In this document: one piece after another, positions 45,957 to 53,778 of the stretch | How the letters are laid out: each line of letters starts with the position of its first letter | Numbering within the stretch: the first letter of the stretch is position 1 | Origin: Parasulfuritortus sp037439465 | GTDB taxonomy: Bacteria; Pseudomonadota; Gammaproteobacteria; Burkholderiales; Thiobacillaceae | Direction of reading: 5' to 3' | NCBI GenBank assembly: GCA_037439465.1 | Contig: JBBIVX010000010.1 | Location: 1-64,000, forward strand | Length of the DNA: 64,000 nucleotides | The notes under the pieces: generated by a model | Database searches by the model: none | Seen by the model: the letters and a program-made list of their open reading frames with translations, nothing else | What the model was told of the DNA's origin: nothing | Translations under genes and position numbers: made by a program

Positions 45957-46781
45957 ATGACCCTGACGTTCCCCACCGTTCTGGTCTTCTCCGCCACCGA
46001 CCCGACCTGCGGCGCTGGGCTGCAGGCGGACATTCTTACCATTGCCAGCCTCGGCGGCCATCCGCTTTCCGTCGTCACCGCCATCACCGTCCAGGACACG
46101 GTGGGGGTGGACGACTTTCTGCCCATGGACGACGCCTGGATCAGCGACCAGGCCCGGTGCGTACTGGAAGACATGCCGGTCGCCGCCTTCAAGCTGGGGA
46201 TGTTGGGCAGCGTCGAGGCGGTGGCGGCCATTGCCGGGATCGTCGCCGATTACCCTGACATCCCGCTCGTTCTCGACCCCGTACTGGCCTCCGGCCGCGG
46301 CGATGAACTGGCCGACGAGGCGCTCATCGACGCCATGCGCGACCTCTTGTTGCCGCGGGCCACACTCATCACCCCCAACAGCCTGGAGGCGAGACGGCTG
46401 GCGGCGGATGGCTTGGCCAGAGAGTGGTCGGCGGCCGACCTGGCCGACTGCGCCGACAATCTGCTCGATCTCGGTTGCGAATACGTGCTCATCACCGGCG
46501 CCCATGAACAGACTCCCCAGGTCAGCAATCTGCTCTATGGCGACAGCGGCCTGATCCAACGTCTCGACTGGGATCGCCTGCCGGGTAGTTATCATGGCTC
46601 CGGCTGCACCCTGGCGACGGCGATCGCCAGCCTGCTGGCGCAGGGGCTGGACATCGCCGAGGCGGTCAAGGCCGCCCAGGAGTACACCTATGAAACCCTG
46701 CGCGCCGGCTACCGGCCGGGCATGGGGCAATTCATCCCGGACCGTTTCTTTTGGGCTCGTGATAGCGATGGCCCGGCTTGA
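45957..46781 (+). CDS. thiD: Hydroxymethylpyrimidine/phosphomethylpyrimidine kinase
   Basis: A 274-residue ribokinase-fold kinase that makes HMP pyrophosphate for thiamine synthesis. The N-terminal substrate loop is SATDPTCGAGLQADI, LDPVLASGRG lies near 105, and the anion hole and catalytic region are GSYHGSGCTLATAIAS near 215. I chose the ATG giving MTLTFPTV. It overlaps thiE by 14 bases. Confidence 0.9.
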   Translation: MTLTFPTVLVFSATDPTCGAGLQADILTIASLGGHPLSVVTAITVQDTVGVDDFLPMDDAWISDQARCVLEDMPVAAFKLGMLGSVEAVAAIAGIVADYPDIPLVLDPVLASGRGDELADEALIDAMRDLLLPRATLITPNSLEARRLAADGLAREWSAADLADCADNLLDLGCEYVLITGAHEQTPQVSNLLYGDSGLIQRLDWDRLPGSYHGSGCTLATAIASLLAQGLDIAEAVKAAQEYTYETLRAGYRPGMGQFIPDRFFWARDSDGPA

Positions 46782-47400
46782 GGGCCTCTACGCCATCACC
46801 CCGGACTGGCCCGACACCGCCTTGCTCCTGGCCAGCACCGAGGCCGTGCTGGCCGGCGGCTGCCGCCTGCTGCAGTACCGCAACAAGGCCGCTCACCCCA
46901 GCCGGCGGGCCGAGCAGGCAGAGGCGTTGCGCCTCCTCACGCGACGCCATGACGCCCTGCTGATCGTCAACGACGACCTCGAACTGGCCATCGCCGTCTC
47001 CGCCGATGGTGTCCACCTGGGGCAGGATGACGGCGATCCGCAGGCAGCGCGCCGACGGCTGGGGCCCTCCGGAATAGTAGGCGTGTCCTGTTATCAAAGC
47101 CTGGACGCCGCCCGCCGCGCCCACGCCGCCGGCGCCGACTACCTTGCCTTCGGCAGTTTCTTCGCCTCCGCCACCAAGCCCCGGGCCGGCCGCGCCACGC
47201 CAGCCCTCATCGCCGCGGCCAGGGCAGAACTGGCGCTGCCGGTGGTCGCCATCGGCGGCATCACGCCGGAAAATGCGAAAATACTGGTCGCGGCGGGCGC
47301 CGACATGCTGGCGGTCATCACCGCCCTATACAATGTCGCCGATCCCCAACGGGCCAGTCAGGAATTCACCCAACTCTTTGCCAGGAAGCTCGCATCATGA
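46768..47400 (+). CDS. thiE: Thiamine-phosphate synthase
   Basis: A 210-residue TIM-barrel enzyme joining HMP pyrophosphate to thiazole phosphate. Motifs are LLQYRNKA near 33, NDDLELAIAVSADGVHLGQDD near 70, and AIGGITPENAKILVAAGADMLAVI near 165. The ATG at 46768 lies inside the end of thiD. The stop overlaps the hemL start as ATGA, so thiD, thiE and hemL are probably one operon. Confidence 0.92.
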   Translation: MARLEGLYAITPDWPDTALLLASTEAVLAGGCRLLQYRNKAAHPSRRAEQAEALRLLTRRHDALLIVNDDLELAIAVSADGVHLGQDDGDPQAARRRLGPSGIVGVSCYQSLDAARRAHAAGADYLAFGSFFASATKPRAGRATPALIAAARAELALPVVAIGGITPENAKILVAAGADMLAVITALYNVADPQRASQEFTQLFARKLAS

Positions 47401-48683
47401 CCTCTCGCAACGACCAACTGTTCGAACAGTCGCAACACTGCATCCCCGGCGGCGTCAACTCGCCGGTGCGCGCCTTCCGCTCGGTGGGCGGCACGCCCCG
47501 CTTCTTCGCGCGCGGCCAGGGCAGCCGGGTGTGGGACGCCGACGGCAAATCCTACCTGGATTATGTCGGCTCCTGGGGACCGCTGATTCTCGGCCATGCC
47601 GACCCGGACGTGGTCAAGGTGGTGCAGGACAAGGCCGCCCTCGGCCTCTCCTTCGGCGCACCGACCGAGATCGAACTGGAAATGGCGGAACGCCTCGTCG
47701 GCCTGCTGCCCAGCCTGGAGAAGGTGCGTCTGGTCTCGTCCGGCACCGAAGCCACCATGAGCGCCATCCGCCTGGCGCGCGGCCATACCGGCCGCTCCAC
47801 CTTCATCAAGTTCGAAGGCTGCTACCACGGCCACGGCGATGCCCTGCTGGTCAAGGCCGGCTCCGGCCTGCTCACCTTTGGTCAGCCAAGTTCCGCGGGC
47901 GTGCCGCCAGAAGTGACCGCCCACACCCTGGTGCTCAATTACAACGACAGCGATGAGGTCGACCGGGTGTTCGCCGAGCGCGGCGACGAGATCGCCTGCG
48001 TCATCGTCGAGGCGGTGGCCGGCAACATGAACCTGGTCAAGCCGGCGCCCGGGTTTCTCGAGTGCCTGCGCAACAACTGCACCCGCCACGGCGCCGTCCT
48101 GATTTTCGACGAGGTGATGACCGGCTTCCGGGTCGGCCCGCGCTGTGCGCAAGGCCTTTATGGCATCACCCCCGATCTCACCACCCTCGGCAAGGTCATC
48201 GGCGGCGGTCTGCCGGTCGGCGCCTTCGGCGGTCGTGCCGAGATCATGGACAAGCTGGCGCCGCTGGGGCCGGTCTATCAGGCCGGTACCTTGTCGGGCA
48301 ACCCGGTGGCGGTGGCGGCTGGCCTCGCCACCCTGAACAAGGCCCAGACGCCTGGCTTCTATGAAACCTTGACGGCCAATACGGCGCGTCTGGTCGATGG
48401 CCTCGCCGCCGCCGCACGCGAGGCCGGCGTGGCGTTCTCGGCGCAATCGGTGGGCGGCATGTTCGGCCTCTATTTCAGCGCCAGGCCGCCGACCACGTAC
48501 GCCGAGGTGATGGCCTGCGACAAGGAAGCCTTCAACCGCTTCTTCCACCTCATGTTGCTGGAAGGCATCTACCTGGCTCCGTCGGCTTTCGAGGCGGGCT
48601 TCGTCTCCGCCGCCCACAGCGAGGCGGACATCGACGCCACCGTGGCCGCCGCGCGCAAGGTCTTCGCCCGGCTGGCACCCTGA
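47397..48683 (+). CDS. hemL: Glutamate-1-semialdehyde 2,1-aminomutase
   Basis: A 428-residue class III PLP aminotransferase that makes 5-aminolevulinate for heme and siroheme. IPGGVNSPVRAFRSVGGTP at the N-terminus, FDEVMTGFRVG for the PLP aspartate, and the Schiff-base lysine in TTLGKVIGGGLPVGAFGG near 263 are all present. It shares the C5 tetrapyrrole pathway with hemB at 53.8 kb. A DsrS-like gene starts five bases after it. Confidence 0.96.
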   Translation: MTSRNDQLFEQSQHCIPGGVNSPVRAFRSVGGTPRFFARGQGSRVWDADGKSYLDYVGSWGPLILGHADPDVVKVVQDKAALGLSFGAPTEIELEMAERLVGLLPSLEKVRLVSSGTEATMSAIRLARGHTGRSTFIKFEGCYHGHGDALLVKAGSGLLTFGQPSSAGVPPEVTAHTLVLNYNDSDEVDRVFAERGDEIACVIVEAVAGNMNLVKPAPGFLECLRNNCTRHGAVLIFDEVMTGFRVGPRCAQGLYGITPDLTTLGKVIGGGLPVGAFGGRAEIMDKLAPLGPVYQAGTLSGNPVAVAAGLATLNKAQTPGFYETLTANTARLVDGLAAAAREAGVAFSAQSVGGMFGLYFSARPPTTYAEVMACDKEAFNRFFHLMLLEGIYLAPSAFEAGFVSAAHSEADIDATVAAARKVFARLAP

Positions 48684-48688
48684 GGGCC

Positions 48689-49735
48689 ATGAGCGAAGAG
48701 CTCACCGCCGAGGATCAGCTGCGCCTCAAGGTACTGTTCAGCCAGGATGTCAAGGCCATCCGCCTGGACGAATCCAACTTCATCCTGCACGCCCTCACCA
48801 GCCAGGGTGAGGCGAGCCTGCCACTGCATCCCGATTGCCGCCCGGATAAGTATCTGCGCCGGGTGCGCGAAGCCCTCTCGGGGCACGTACTGGGTTCGCC
48901 TGGCGGCTACCCTGTCTATCTCAGCCGCTGGACCCGCCATGGCCAACTGGGCAGCACTCATCTTGGGCAACTGCTCTTGATCGGCGAACCGGAAGCGGTG
49001 GTGGCTGTCGTCCACGCCGCCGCCCTCACCGATGAGTTGGCGCGCTATGCCTGGTGGGCCATGCCGACGCTGGACAATGCCCGTTTGATGCTGATGCGCC
49101 AGGCCGTGGCTGACGGGGATATGGGGCCGGTATTGGTGGATTTCCTGATCGAGCACCTGCCCTTCCTGCAGGAAGATCACCTCGCCATCATGGACACGAC
49201 AGCGACGCTGCTTTGCTGCGGCACCCTCGATGCGCCCCGGCGGGAGGCGATCTGGCGCCGCGGCGGACAGCAAAACAGCTATTACGTCGCCTTCCTGGAA
49301 CATTGCCCCGACACCCTGCCGGCACCCAGGGCGCCGCATCCCGCCTGGGCGTCGCTCGCCGCCAGGGCGGCCACGGACCCCTGCGCGGCCTGGCTGGGGC
49401 GTGCCCTCTCCGGCCAGGGACAGGCCTTCATAGCCGCCGCTATCGAGATACTGGCCCGGCCGGAAACACAGGAGGTGGTGAACCGTACCCTCAACGCCAT
49501 CGGCCGGCATTTTTCCAGCGCCATGCCGGCCGATGGCGAGGCCGCATTCCTCCGCTACCCAGGGGAGACCGCCGCACTGGCGCAGGCGGCATTCGCCCTG
49601 GCGACAGCGAGCGAGGCCATGACCCTGCCGGTATTTTCACGCTCCACCGCCATTGGCTCGCTGATGCGGCGGCGCATCGAACCCATCACCGCACCCATCG
49701 CGGCGAGTCTCGAAGCCCTGCTGGCACGCCCCTGA
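48689..49735 (+). CDS. DsrS-like sulfur oxidation accessory protein
   Basis: A 348-residue cytoplasmic protein without membrane segments. Its central LSGHVLGSPGGYPVYLSRWTR and the AYWAMP-like ARYAWWAMPTLDNARLML stretch match what I recall of DsrS, encoded at the end of dsr clusters in sulfur-storing bacteria. DsrS has been linked to expression of dsr genes; its biochemical role is open. No dsrAB or dsrEFH is nearby. It follows hemL by five bases in a thiD-thiE-hemL-dsrS order. The assignment is from memory and should be read as probable. Confidence 0.65.
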   Translation: MSEELTAEDQLRLKVLFSQDVKAIRLDESNFILHALTSQGEASLPLHPDCRPDKYLRRVREALSGHVLGSPGGYPVYLSRWTRHGQLGSTHLGQLLLIGEPEAVVAVVHAAALTDELARYAWWAMPTLDNARLMLMRQAVADGDMGPVLVDFLIEHLPFLQEDHLAIMDTTATLLCCGTLDAPRREAIWRRGGQQNSYYVAFLEHCPDTLPAPRAPHPAWASLAARAATDPCAAWLGRALSGQGQAFIAAAIEILARPETQEVVNRTLNAIGRHFSSAMPADGEAAFLRYPGETAALAQAAFALATASEAMTLPVFSRSTAIGSLMRRRIEPITAPIAASLEALLARP

Positions 49736-49792
49736 AGCGGCTGCAGCCTGGCGGGGCCGTTTAACGCGCCTGGGCCATGAATCCCGACCCGC

Positions 49793-50287
49793 TTATGGCG
49801 ACGCCGCCGTGGTGGGCGGCGGCGGAGTGAGCCCACCCAGCCAGGCGGGCGTAAAAGGCACCATCGCCGGTGCCGCCGGTGCGGCTGCCGGCTGGGGCGG
49901 AGTTGCCGGCCAGAGATAGGGATTGGTTGGCATCGCCTGGGCCGGCGCGAACATGGCGCTTGCGTAGCCGTATGATGGCGCCATGCCAGGGGCGCTGCCA
50001 CCGAGATAGGGATTGCCGCCAACGGGACCGCCAAGGTAGGGGTTGCGCATCTGGTTGATGTGTCCGAACGACAGCAGGTTGGGCGCCATCTGCATGGCCG
50101 GATACATGGCGCCCATACCCAACATCGGTGCCGCCATCCCCAGCGGACTCATCGTGCCCATCCCCATGGGCGCCGCCATCAGGGTCATGGGCAGCATCAT
50201 GGTCATGGGGTTCATCATGCCTTCGAAACCGGCCGTGGCCGCACCGCTGACCATGGCCAGGGTGAACATAACGGATCGATAGTTCAT
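49793..50287 (-). CDS. Secreted methionine-rich protein with NPYLGG repeats
   Basis: A 164-residue protein I do not recognise. It has a short signal peptide (about 1-19). Residues 20-70 hold roughly 17 methionines (MMNPMTMMLPMTLM, MGMGTMSPLGM). Then NPYLGG appears twice and NPYLWP once, and the tail is Pro/Ala-rich. There are no cysteines or heme sites. It follows the DUF302 gene by 13 bases, and that protein also has an NPYMANVP motif and a Met cluster. Metal binding or packing around sulfur are possible roles; neither is shown. Confidence 0.6.
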   Translation of the reverse strand: MNYRSVMFTLAMVSGAATAGFEGMMNPMTMMLPMTLMAAPMGMGTMSPLGMAAPMLGMGAMYPAMQMAPNLLSFGHINQMRNPYLGGPVGGNPYLGGSAPGMAPSYGYASAMFAPAQAMPTNPYLWPATPPQPAAAPAAPAMVPFTPAWLGGLTPPPPTTAASP

Positions 50288-50300
50288 TTTCGTCCGCCGC

Positions 50301-51008
50301 TCACAGGTCGCCCTTGGCGGCGGCCTTCATGATGTTGTCCATCTTGTCGCGGATGTCGCGGGCGAAATTGACGAGTTCCGACTGGTTGTCCTTCTCCAGC
50401 CCCATCTTGCCGGAGATGGAATCCAGCCAGGAGACGTCCCAGTCCAGCGTCATCACCCAGATGTTCTTGTCGGCATCCTCCATGACGCCGATGCGGCAGG
50501 GCAAATAGACCAGGGCCTCGGGCGCGTATTTGAGCACCGCCCTGCCGGCGGCGATGTCGCAGAAGTGGAAGACCTCGATACGGGGTGCGCTGGTATCCCC
50601 CAGCACGGCCTGAAAATCCTTCCACATCGGACTGTGCCCGACCAGCTTGAAGTTAAGCTGGTTGGCCCGGAGTTTCATGGACTCGACCACGTCATCGAAA
50701 GACAGCCCTTTCTGCGCCTGATATTTGGTCGCCATCATGTTCATGACGTCCTTGACGTCCATCCTCGCAACCATGTTCATCATCGGCATCATCTGCTTCA
50801 TCATCTTGAGCTTTTCTTCGGGCGCGATGATGCGCGACATTTCGTAGGGTCGGATTCCCCGCCCACCAGGAGAAATAGGCAGCACCACCGGCCCCGCCGA
50901 AATGGGCACGTTGGCCATATAGGGATTGGCCGCTGCTGGCGGTGGCGCTTCGGTGGCCTGAGCGACGCCTACCAGCAGCAGGGACAGCGACAAAAAGCTA
51001 CGTTTCAT
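50301..51008 (-). CDS. DUF302-domain exported protein
   Basis: A 235-residue protein with a signal peptide (LSLSLLLVGVAQA). It has a methionine-rich linker (MMKQMMPMMNMVARM near 70-85) and a C-terminal DUF302 domain (about 95-220), visible as KLVGHSPMWKDFQAVLG, VFHFCDIAAGRAVLKYAP and YLPCRIGVMED. DUF302 proteins often sit beside sulfur-oxidation genes but have no settled function. It lies downstream of soxYZ on the same strand, separated from it by an intrinsic terminator, and is followed by the Met-rich gene. Confidence 0.82.
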   Translation of the reverse strand: MKRSFLSLSLLLVGVAQATEAPPPAAANPYMANVPISAGPVVLPISPGGRGIRPYEMSRIIAPEEKLKMMKQMMPMMNMVARMDVKDVMNMMATKYQAQKGLSFDDVVESMKLRANQLNFKLVGHSPMWKDFQAVLGDTSAPRIEVFHFCDIAAGRAVLKYAPEALVYLPCRIGVMEDADKNIWVMTLDWDVSWLDSISGKMGLEKDNQSELVNFARDIRDKMDNIMKAAAKGDL

Positions 51009-51171
51009 CGTCTCTTCCTCTTCATCTCGTTAAATTTCAACCATGGCGGCCGCCGTCAGCCCACTGACCTTGGCGACAAGTGATGGAAGTTACGCGCTAT
51101 CCTCCACCACCACAATCCCATCCACCTTACCTTCCCCCTGGCACAGGCCGGTGCCCGGCAAGGCACCGCGC

Positions 51172-51200
51172 AAAAAAAAACCGGGCCACGCGTGCCCGGT
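51172..51200 (-). terminator. Intrinsic terminator of soxYZ
   Basis: On the minus strand ACCGGGC (51200-51194) pairs with GCCCGGT (51186-51180) around a seven-base loop and runs into a T tract (A 51172-51180 on the plus strand). It lies 17 bases after the soxZ stop. Confidence 0.92.
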
Positions 51201-51216
51201 CATTGTGCTCGGCGCA

Positions 51217-51528
51217 TCAGCCTATCGAGGCCTCGGCGCTGTCCTTCTCGCCCTTGTTGTCGAGTGTGTTGATCACCACCTTGTCGCCGGCCTTGGCGCC
51301 CTTGACCTTGAACGCCAGGTAGGGGTTCTTGGAGATGCCGCCGCCCCACTGGGCTTCCAGGACCACCTTGCCGCCCACTGTCGCCGTGACGTTGGTGATG
51401 TGGTGCGCCGGCACCAGCTGCCCCGTCTTGGCGTCCTTGCGCAGGCCCGTCTCCATCACGTGGTTCATCAGGCACTTGATCTCGGCCACATCGCCGGCCA
51501 TCGCCGCGCGTATCTTCATTCCAGCCAT
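51217..51528 (-). CDS. soxZ: Sulfur-oxidation carrier subunit SoxZ
   Basis: A 103-residue SoxZ without signal peptide; it is exported with its Tat-targeted partner SoxY. Typical stretches are IKCLMNHVMETGLRKDAKTG and QWGGGISKNPYLAFKVKG. SoxYZ carries thiosulfate-derived sulfur intermediates in the periplasm. The gene follows soxY by 57 bases, with AAGGAAGGAAAG as ribosome site. Confidence 0.96.
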   Translation of the reverse strand: MAGMKIRAAMAGDVAEIKCLMNHVMETGLRKDAKTGQLVPAHHITNVTATVGGKVVLEAQWGGGISKNPYLAFKVKGAKAGDKVVINTLDNKGEKDSAEASIG

Positions 51529-51585
51529 CTTGCTTTCCTTCCTTGATCGTTACGTATTTGGATGTGCAACACCAGCCTGACGGCC

Positions 51586-52056
51586 TCAGCCGCCGCAGCC
51601 GCCGATGGTGACCTTCACTTCCTTGACGGCGGTATAGACCTTGCCGCCTGCCTTGACGATGGCGCGCACGTTGGTGGTCGTGCCCAGCTTGATGCGGGTG
51701 GAGATGTAGCCGGCAGCCCCATTGCTGAGGGCAAAATTGGCGATGAGCGGGAAGCCGTTCTTCTCACCGATGATTGCGATGCTTTCGGTGCCGGGGATGG
51801 CGGAGATCACTTCCACCGGCACGACGGCACCGTTTTCGGCGATGTCCGGGGCCTTGACGGTGATCTGAGCGCTACTGGCGGCACCCGTACCGCCGACACC
51901 GGCCAACGCGCCGGCCAGATCCTTGGAACCGAAGGCGGCCTGGTTCCAGCCGGCCGCGAACACCGTGCCCGGCTTCAACAGACCCGCGGCCACCGCCACC
52001 GTCACCGCGCTCGCGGCGCCTGCGCCCTTCAAGATACTTCTGCGTTGCACATTCAT
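51586..52056 (-). CDS. soxY: Sulfur-oxidation carrier subunit SoxY
   Basis: A 156-residue periplasmic protein with a Tat signal (RRSILKGAGAAS). The C-terminal swinging arm ends GGCGG, whose cysteine carries the sulfur substrate between Sox enzymes. No soxXA, soxB or soxCD lies in this window. The 237-base upstream region holds several palindromes likely to control it. Confidence 0.96.
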   Translation of the reverse strand: MNVQRRSILKGAGAASAVTVAVAAGLLKPGTVFAAGWNQAAFGSKDLAGALAGVGGTGAASSAQITVKAPDIAENGAVVPVEVISAIPGTESIAIIGEKNGFPLIANFALSNGAAGYISTRIKLGTTTNVRAIVKAGGKVYTAVKEVKVTIGGCGG

Positions 52057-52101
52057 TACCGTCTCTCCTATCGAGATGTTGCCAACACCGCCCTCCTCGA
52101 G

Positions 52102-52126
52102 CGGAATTCCGGATTCCTGGGAATCC
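52102..52126. repeat. Two adjoining palindromes in the soxY leader
   Basis: CGGAATTCCG (52102-52111) is a ten-base palindrome. It shares its last G with GGATTCC-TG-GGAATCC (52111-52126), seven-base arms around two bases. Both lie 45-70 bases before the soxY start and could be a regulator site or an mRNA structure. Confidence 0.4.
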
Positions 52127-52148
52127 TATGCTTAGTAACACCCTACCT

Positions 52149-52175
52149 TTGATTTCGTATCATCAAGTGTACGAA
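52149..52175. promoter_or_regulatory. Overlapping inverted repeats upstream of soxY
   Basis: TTCGTA (52154-52159) and TACGAA (52170-52175) form a perfect repeat around ten bases. An offset repeat, TTGAT (52149-52153) with ATCAA (52162-52166), overlaps it. They lie about 100 bases before soxY in AT-rich sequence, fit for a dimeric repressor such as an ArsR-type sulfur sensor. The -10 and -35 boxes are not clear. The rest of the gap (52176-52293) shows no supported feature. Confidence 0.45.
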
Positions 52176-52293
52176 GCTTACAGCCGGGGTTATTAAATCA
52201 TACTTCCGAGAAACTGACCTCATTCGCACATTCGACGAAAAATAAGGGCAGTGGTTGCCACACTTTCGCATCAGCGTGTCTGGTCAAATTGCA

Positions 52294-52917
52294 TCAGCGC
52301 AGACCGGAAACATATTCGGCAACCGCTTGCATTTCCTGGTCGGTCATCTTGCGGGCGATGACCCGCATCATCTTGCCGCCGTCATTGGCGCGGTCGCCGC
52401 TGCGGAAGTTCTTGAGCTGGCCAAGGACATATTTCGCATGCTGGCCCGCAAGCCGGGGAAACTGCACGGGGATACCGACCCCGGTCGGGCCATGGCAGGC
52501 CGCGCAGGCGGGGACGCCGCTGCCGGGATTGCCCCCCTTGTAAAGCTTTTGCCCCGCCGCCACCAGTGCCGGGTCCTTGGCCATACGCGGCTTGGGCTGC
52601 TGGGCGGAGAAATACGCCGCCAGGTTGAGCATGTCGGTCTGCGAAAGCGTGGTCACGTTGGGGGCCATGGTCGCGTTCTTGCGAATGCCAGCCTTGAATT
52701 CGTTGAGTTGCTTATTGATATATTCTGGGCTCTGACCGGCCAGGTTGGGAAAGCTCGGCGAGGTGCTATTGCCGTCGGCGCCATGGCAGGCGCCGCATAC
52801 CTTGTCGACGATGGCCTTGGCCTCGGCAGGGTTACCTTTGGCAGCCGTTGCCGTGGGATTGGCCCAAGTGGACGTCGCCACGATGAGACTGCTCAACAAA
52901 ATAACCGGGAATTTCAT
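52294..52917 (-). CDS. Diheme cytochrome c4
   Basis: A 207-residue exported cytochrome with a signal peptide ending TSTWA. Heme sites are CGACH near 41 and CACCH-like CAACH near 141, each followed by a distal methionine region (MAPNVTTL, MMRVIARKM). It probably carries electrons to a terminal oxidase from Sox or flavocytochrome c oxidation. I chose the ATG after AGGAG rather than the longer frame from 52962. It lies upstream of soxY on the same strand but has its own promoter. Confidence 0.9.
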   Translation of the reverse strand: MKFPVILLSSLIVATSTWANPTATAAKGNPAEAKAIVDKVCGACHGADGNSTSPSFPNLAGQSPEYINKQLNEFKAGIRKNATMAPNVTTLSQTDMLNLAAYFSAQQPKPRMAKDPALVAAGQKLYKGGNPGSGVPACAACHGPTGVGIPVQFPRLAGQHAKYVLGQLKNFRSGDRANDGGKMMRVIARKMTDQEMQAVAEYVSGLR

Positions 52918-52959
52918 CGCAAAGGCTCCTGTTTTTCTAGCGGGACAGATAAACTTGCG

Positions 52960-52990
52960 CATTCTAGCGGTGTTCTTTCCCGCCTGCCAA
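52960..52990 (-). promoter_or_regulatory. Sigma-70-like promoter of cytochrome c4
   Basis: On the minus strand TTGGCA (52990-52985) and TAGAAT (52965-52960) each match consensus in five of six positions, with a somewhat long 19-base spacer. The start codon lies about 40 bases downstream. TTCTAGCGG occurs twice on the plus strand (52934-52942, 52961-52969). Confidence 0.5.
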
Positions 52991-53009
52991 CCGCCGCCGA
53001 CCCTTCACC

Positions 53010-53738
53010 GTGCTGAACGCTTCTTTCTACATTACCGTTGCCCAGATCTCCGGCCTGCCGCCGGAAAGCCTGGCCGAAGTGGCTTTCGCAGGCCGATCCA
53101 ATGCCGGAAAGTCTAGCGCGATCAACACCATTGCCCACCACAAGCGGCTGGCGTTCGTCAGCAAAACGCCCGGCCGCACCCAGCATCTGAACTTTTTCCG
53201 GGTCGGCGAACAGCGTTTTCTGGTGGATTTGCCCGGCTACGGCTATGCCCGTGCGCCGCTTGAGCAGCAGCACGCCTGGCAGGCACTGATCGGCCGTTAC
53301 CTCGAAGCCCGCTCCCAATTGCGCGGTCTGGTTCTGATCATGGATGCCCGCCACCCTTTCACGGAACTCGACAGGCAATTGCTGGCGTGGTTCCGAATTG
53401 CCGGGAAACCAGTGCACATCCTCCTTTCGAAGGCCGACAAATTGTCCCGCGGCGCGGGTATCAACGCCCTGCGGCAGGCGCGCGCACAGCTCAGCGCGCT
53501 GGACGTGCCCGGCACGGTGCAATTGTTTTCCAGTCTGAAGCGCCTCGGCGTCGAGGAAGTGGAGACAGTGCTCAGGGAATGGCTGGACCTGCAAAAACCG
53601 GCCGCCGAGCCGGCGGCGGCGCCCAAAAAAAACCCGGCTCAAGGGGACAAGAGCCGGGCGAATACAGCCTTGACTTTGCGCCAAGGCACCCGCTCAGGGA
53701 GGAAAGCGGGAGACGAAGGGGAATCGTCTGGCAAATAG
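53010..53738 (+). CDS. engB: Ribosome-assembly GTPase EngB (YihA/YsxC)
   Basis: A 242-residue GTPase for large ribosomal subunit assembly. G motifs are GRSNAGKS near 29, TPGRT near 54, DLPGYG near 73 and SKADK near 139. The conserved domain ends near residue 195 (VLREWLDLQKP). The remaining 45 or so residues are a charged, low-complexity tail not typical of the family. That tail is encoded opposite a predicted minus-strand small RNA, so its sequence may be set by the RNA. The start codon is GTG/ATG-region chosen at 53010 with the standard N-terminus. Confidence 0.92.
   Translation: MLNASFYITVAQISGLPPESLAEVAFAGRSNAGKSSAINTIAHHKRLAFVSKTPGRTQHLNFFRVGEQRFLVDLPGYGYARAPLEQQHAWQALIGRYLEARSQLRGLVLIMDARHPFTELDRQLLAWFRIAGKPVHILLSKADKLSRGAGINALRQARAQLSALDVPGTVQLFSSLKRLGVEEVETVLREWLDLQKPAAEPAAAPKKNPAQGDKSRANTALTLRQGTRSGRKAGDEGESSGK
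53625..53658 (-). terminator. Intrinsic terminator of the predicted small RNA
   Basis: CCCGGCTC (plus 53633-53640) and GAGCCGGG (53651-53658) form a perfect 8-bp stem with a ten-base loop, followed on the minus strand by eight T. It lies within engB codons and points against engB. No minus-strand protein gene ends here, so it must belong to a non-coding transcript or be accidental. Confidence 0.75.
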
Positions 53739-53778
53739 ACATTTGCCTCGTTACGGAAGTTCCCGCTGCAGCGTCAGT
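53625..53778 (-). ncRNA. Predicted ~154-nt multi-hairpin small RNA opposite engB 3' end
   Basis: On the minus strand five perfect stem-loops follow each other: 53747-53730 (7-bp stem, loop GUCU), 53729-53711 (6 bp, loop UUCCCCU), 53710-53689 (6 bp, loop UUCCUCCCUG), 53687-53667 (6 bp, loop GCGCAAAGU) and 53658-53633 (8 bp, loop UUGUCCCCUU), ending in U8 (53632-53625). The first three abut with no spacer. A -10-like TATACT lies at 53790-53785, giving a start near 53778; no good -35 is visible. The C-rich loops are complementary to Shine-Dalgarno sequences. No known RNA family is recognised. Confidence 0.6.

Noticed and set aside
53633..53747. The same hairpins read on the plus strand, where loops contain GGA as in CsrB/RsmZ sponges of CsrA.
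   Set aside because: The plus strand has no T tract after the last stem and lies within engB mRNA. The terminator geometry fits only the minus strand. A CsrA role for the engB 3' end is not fully excluded.
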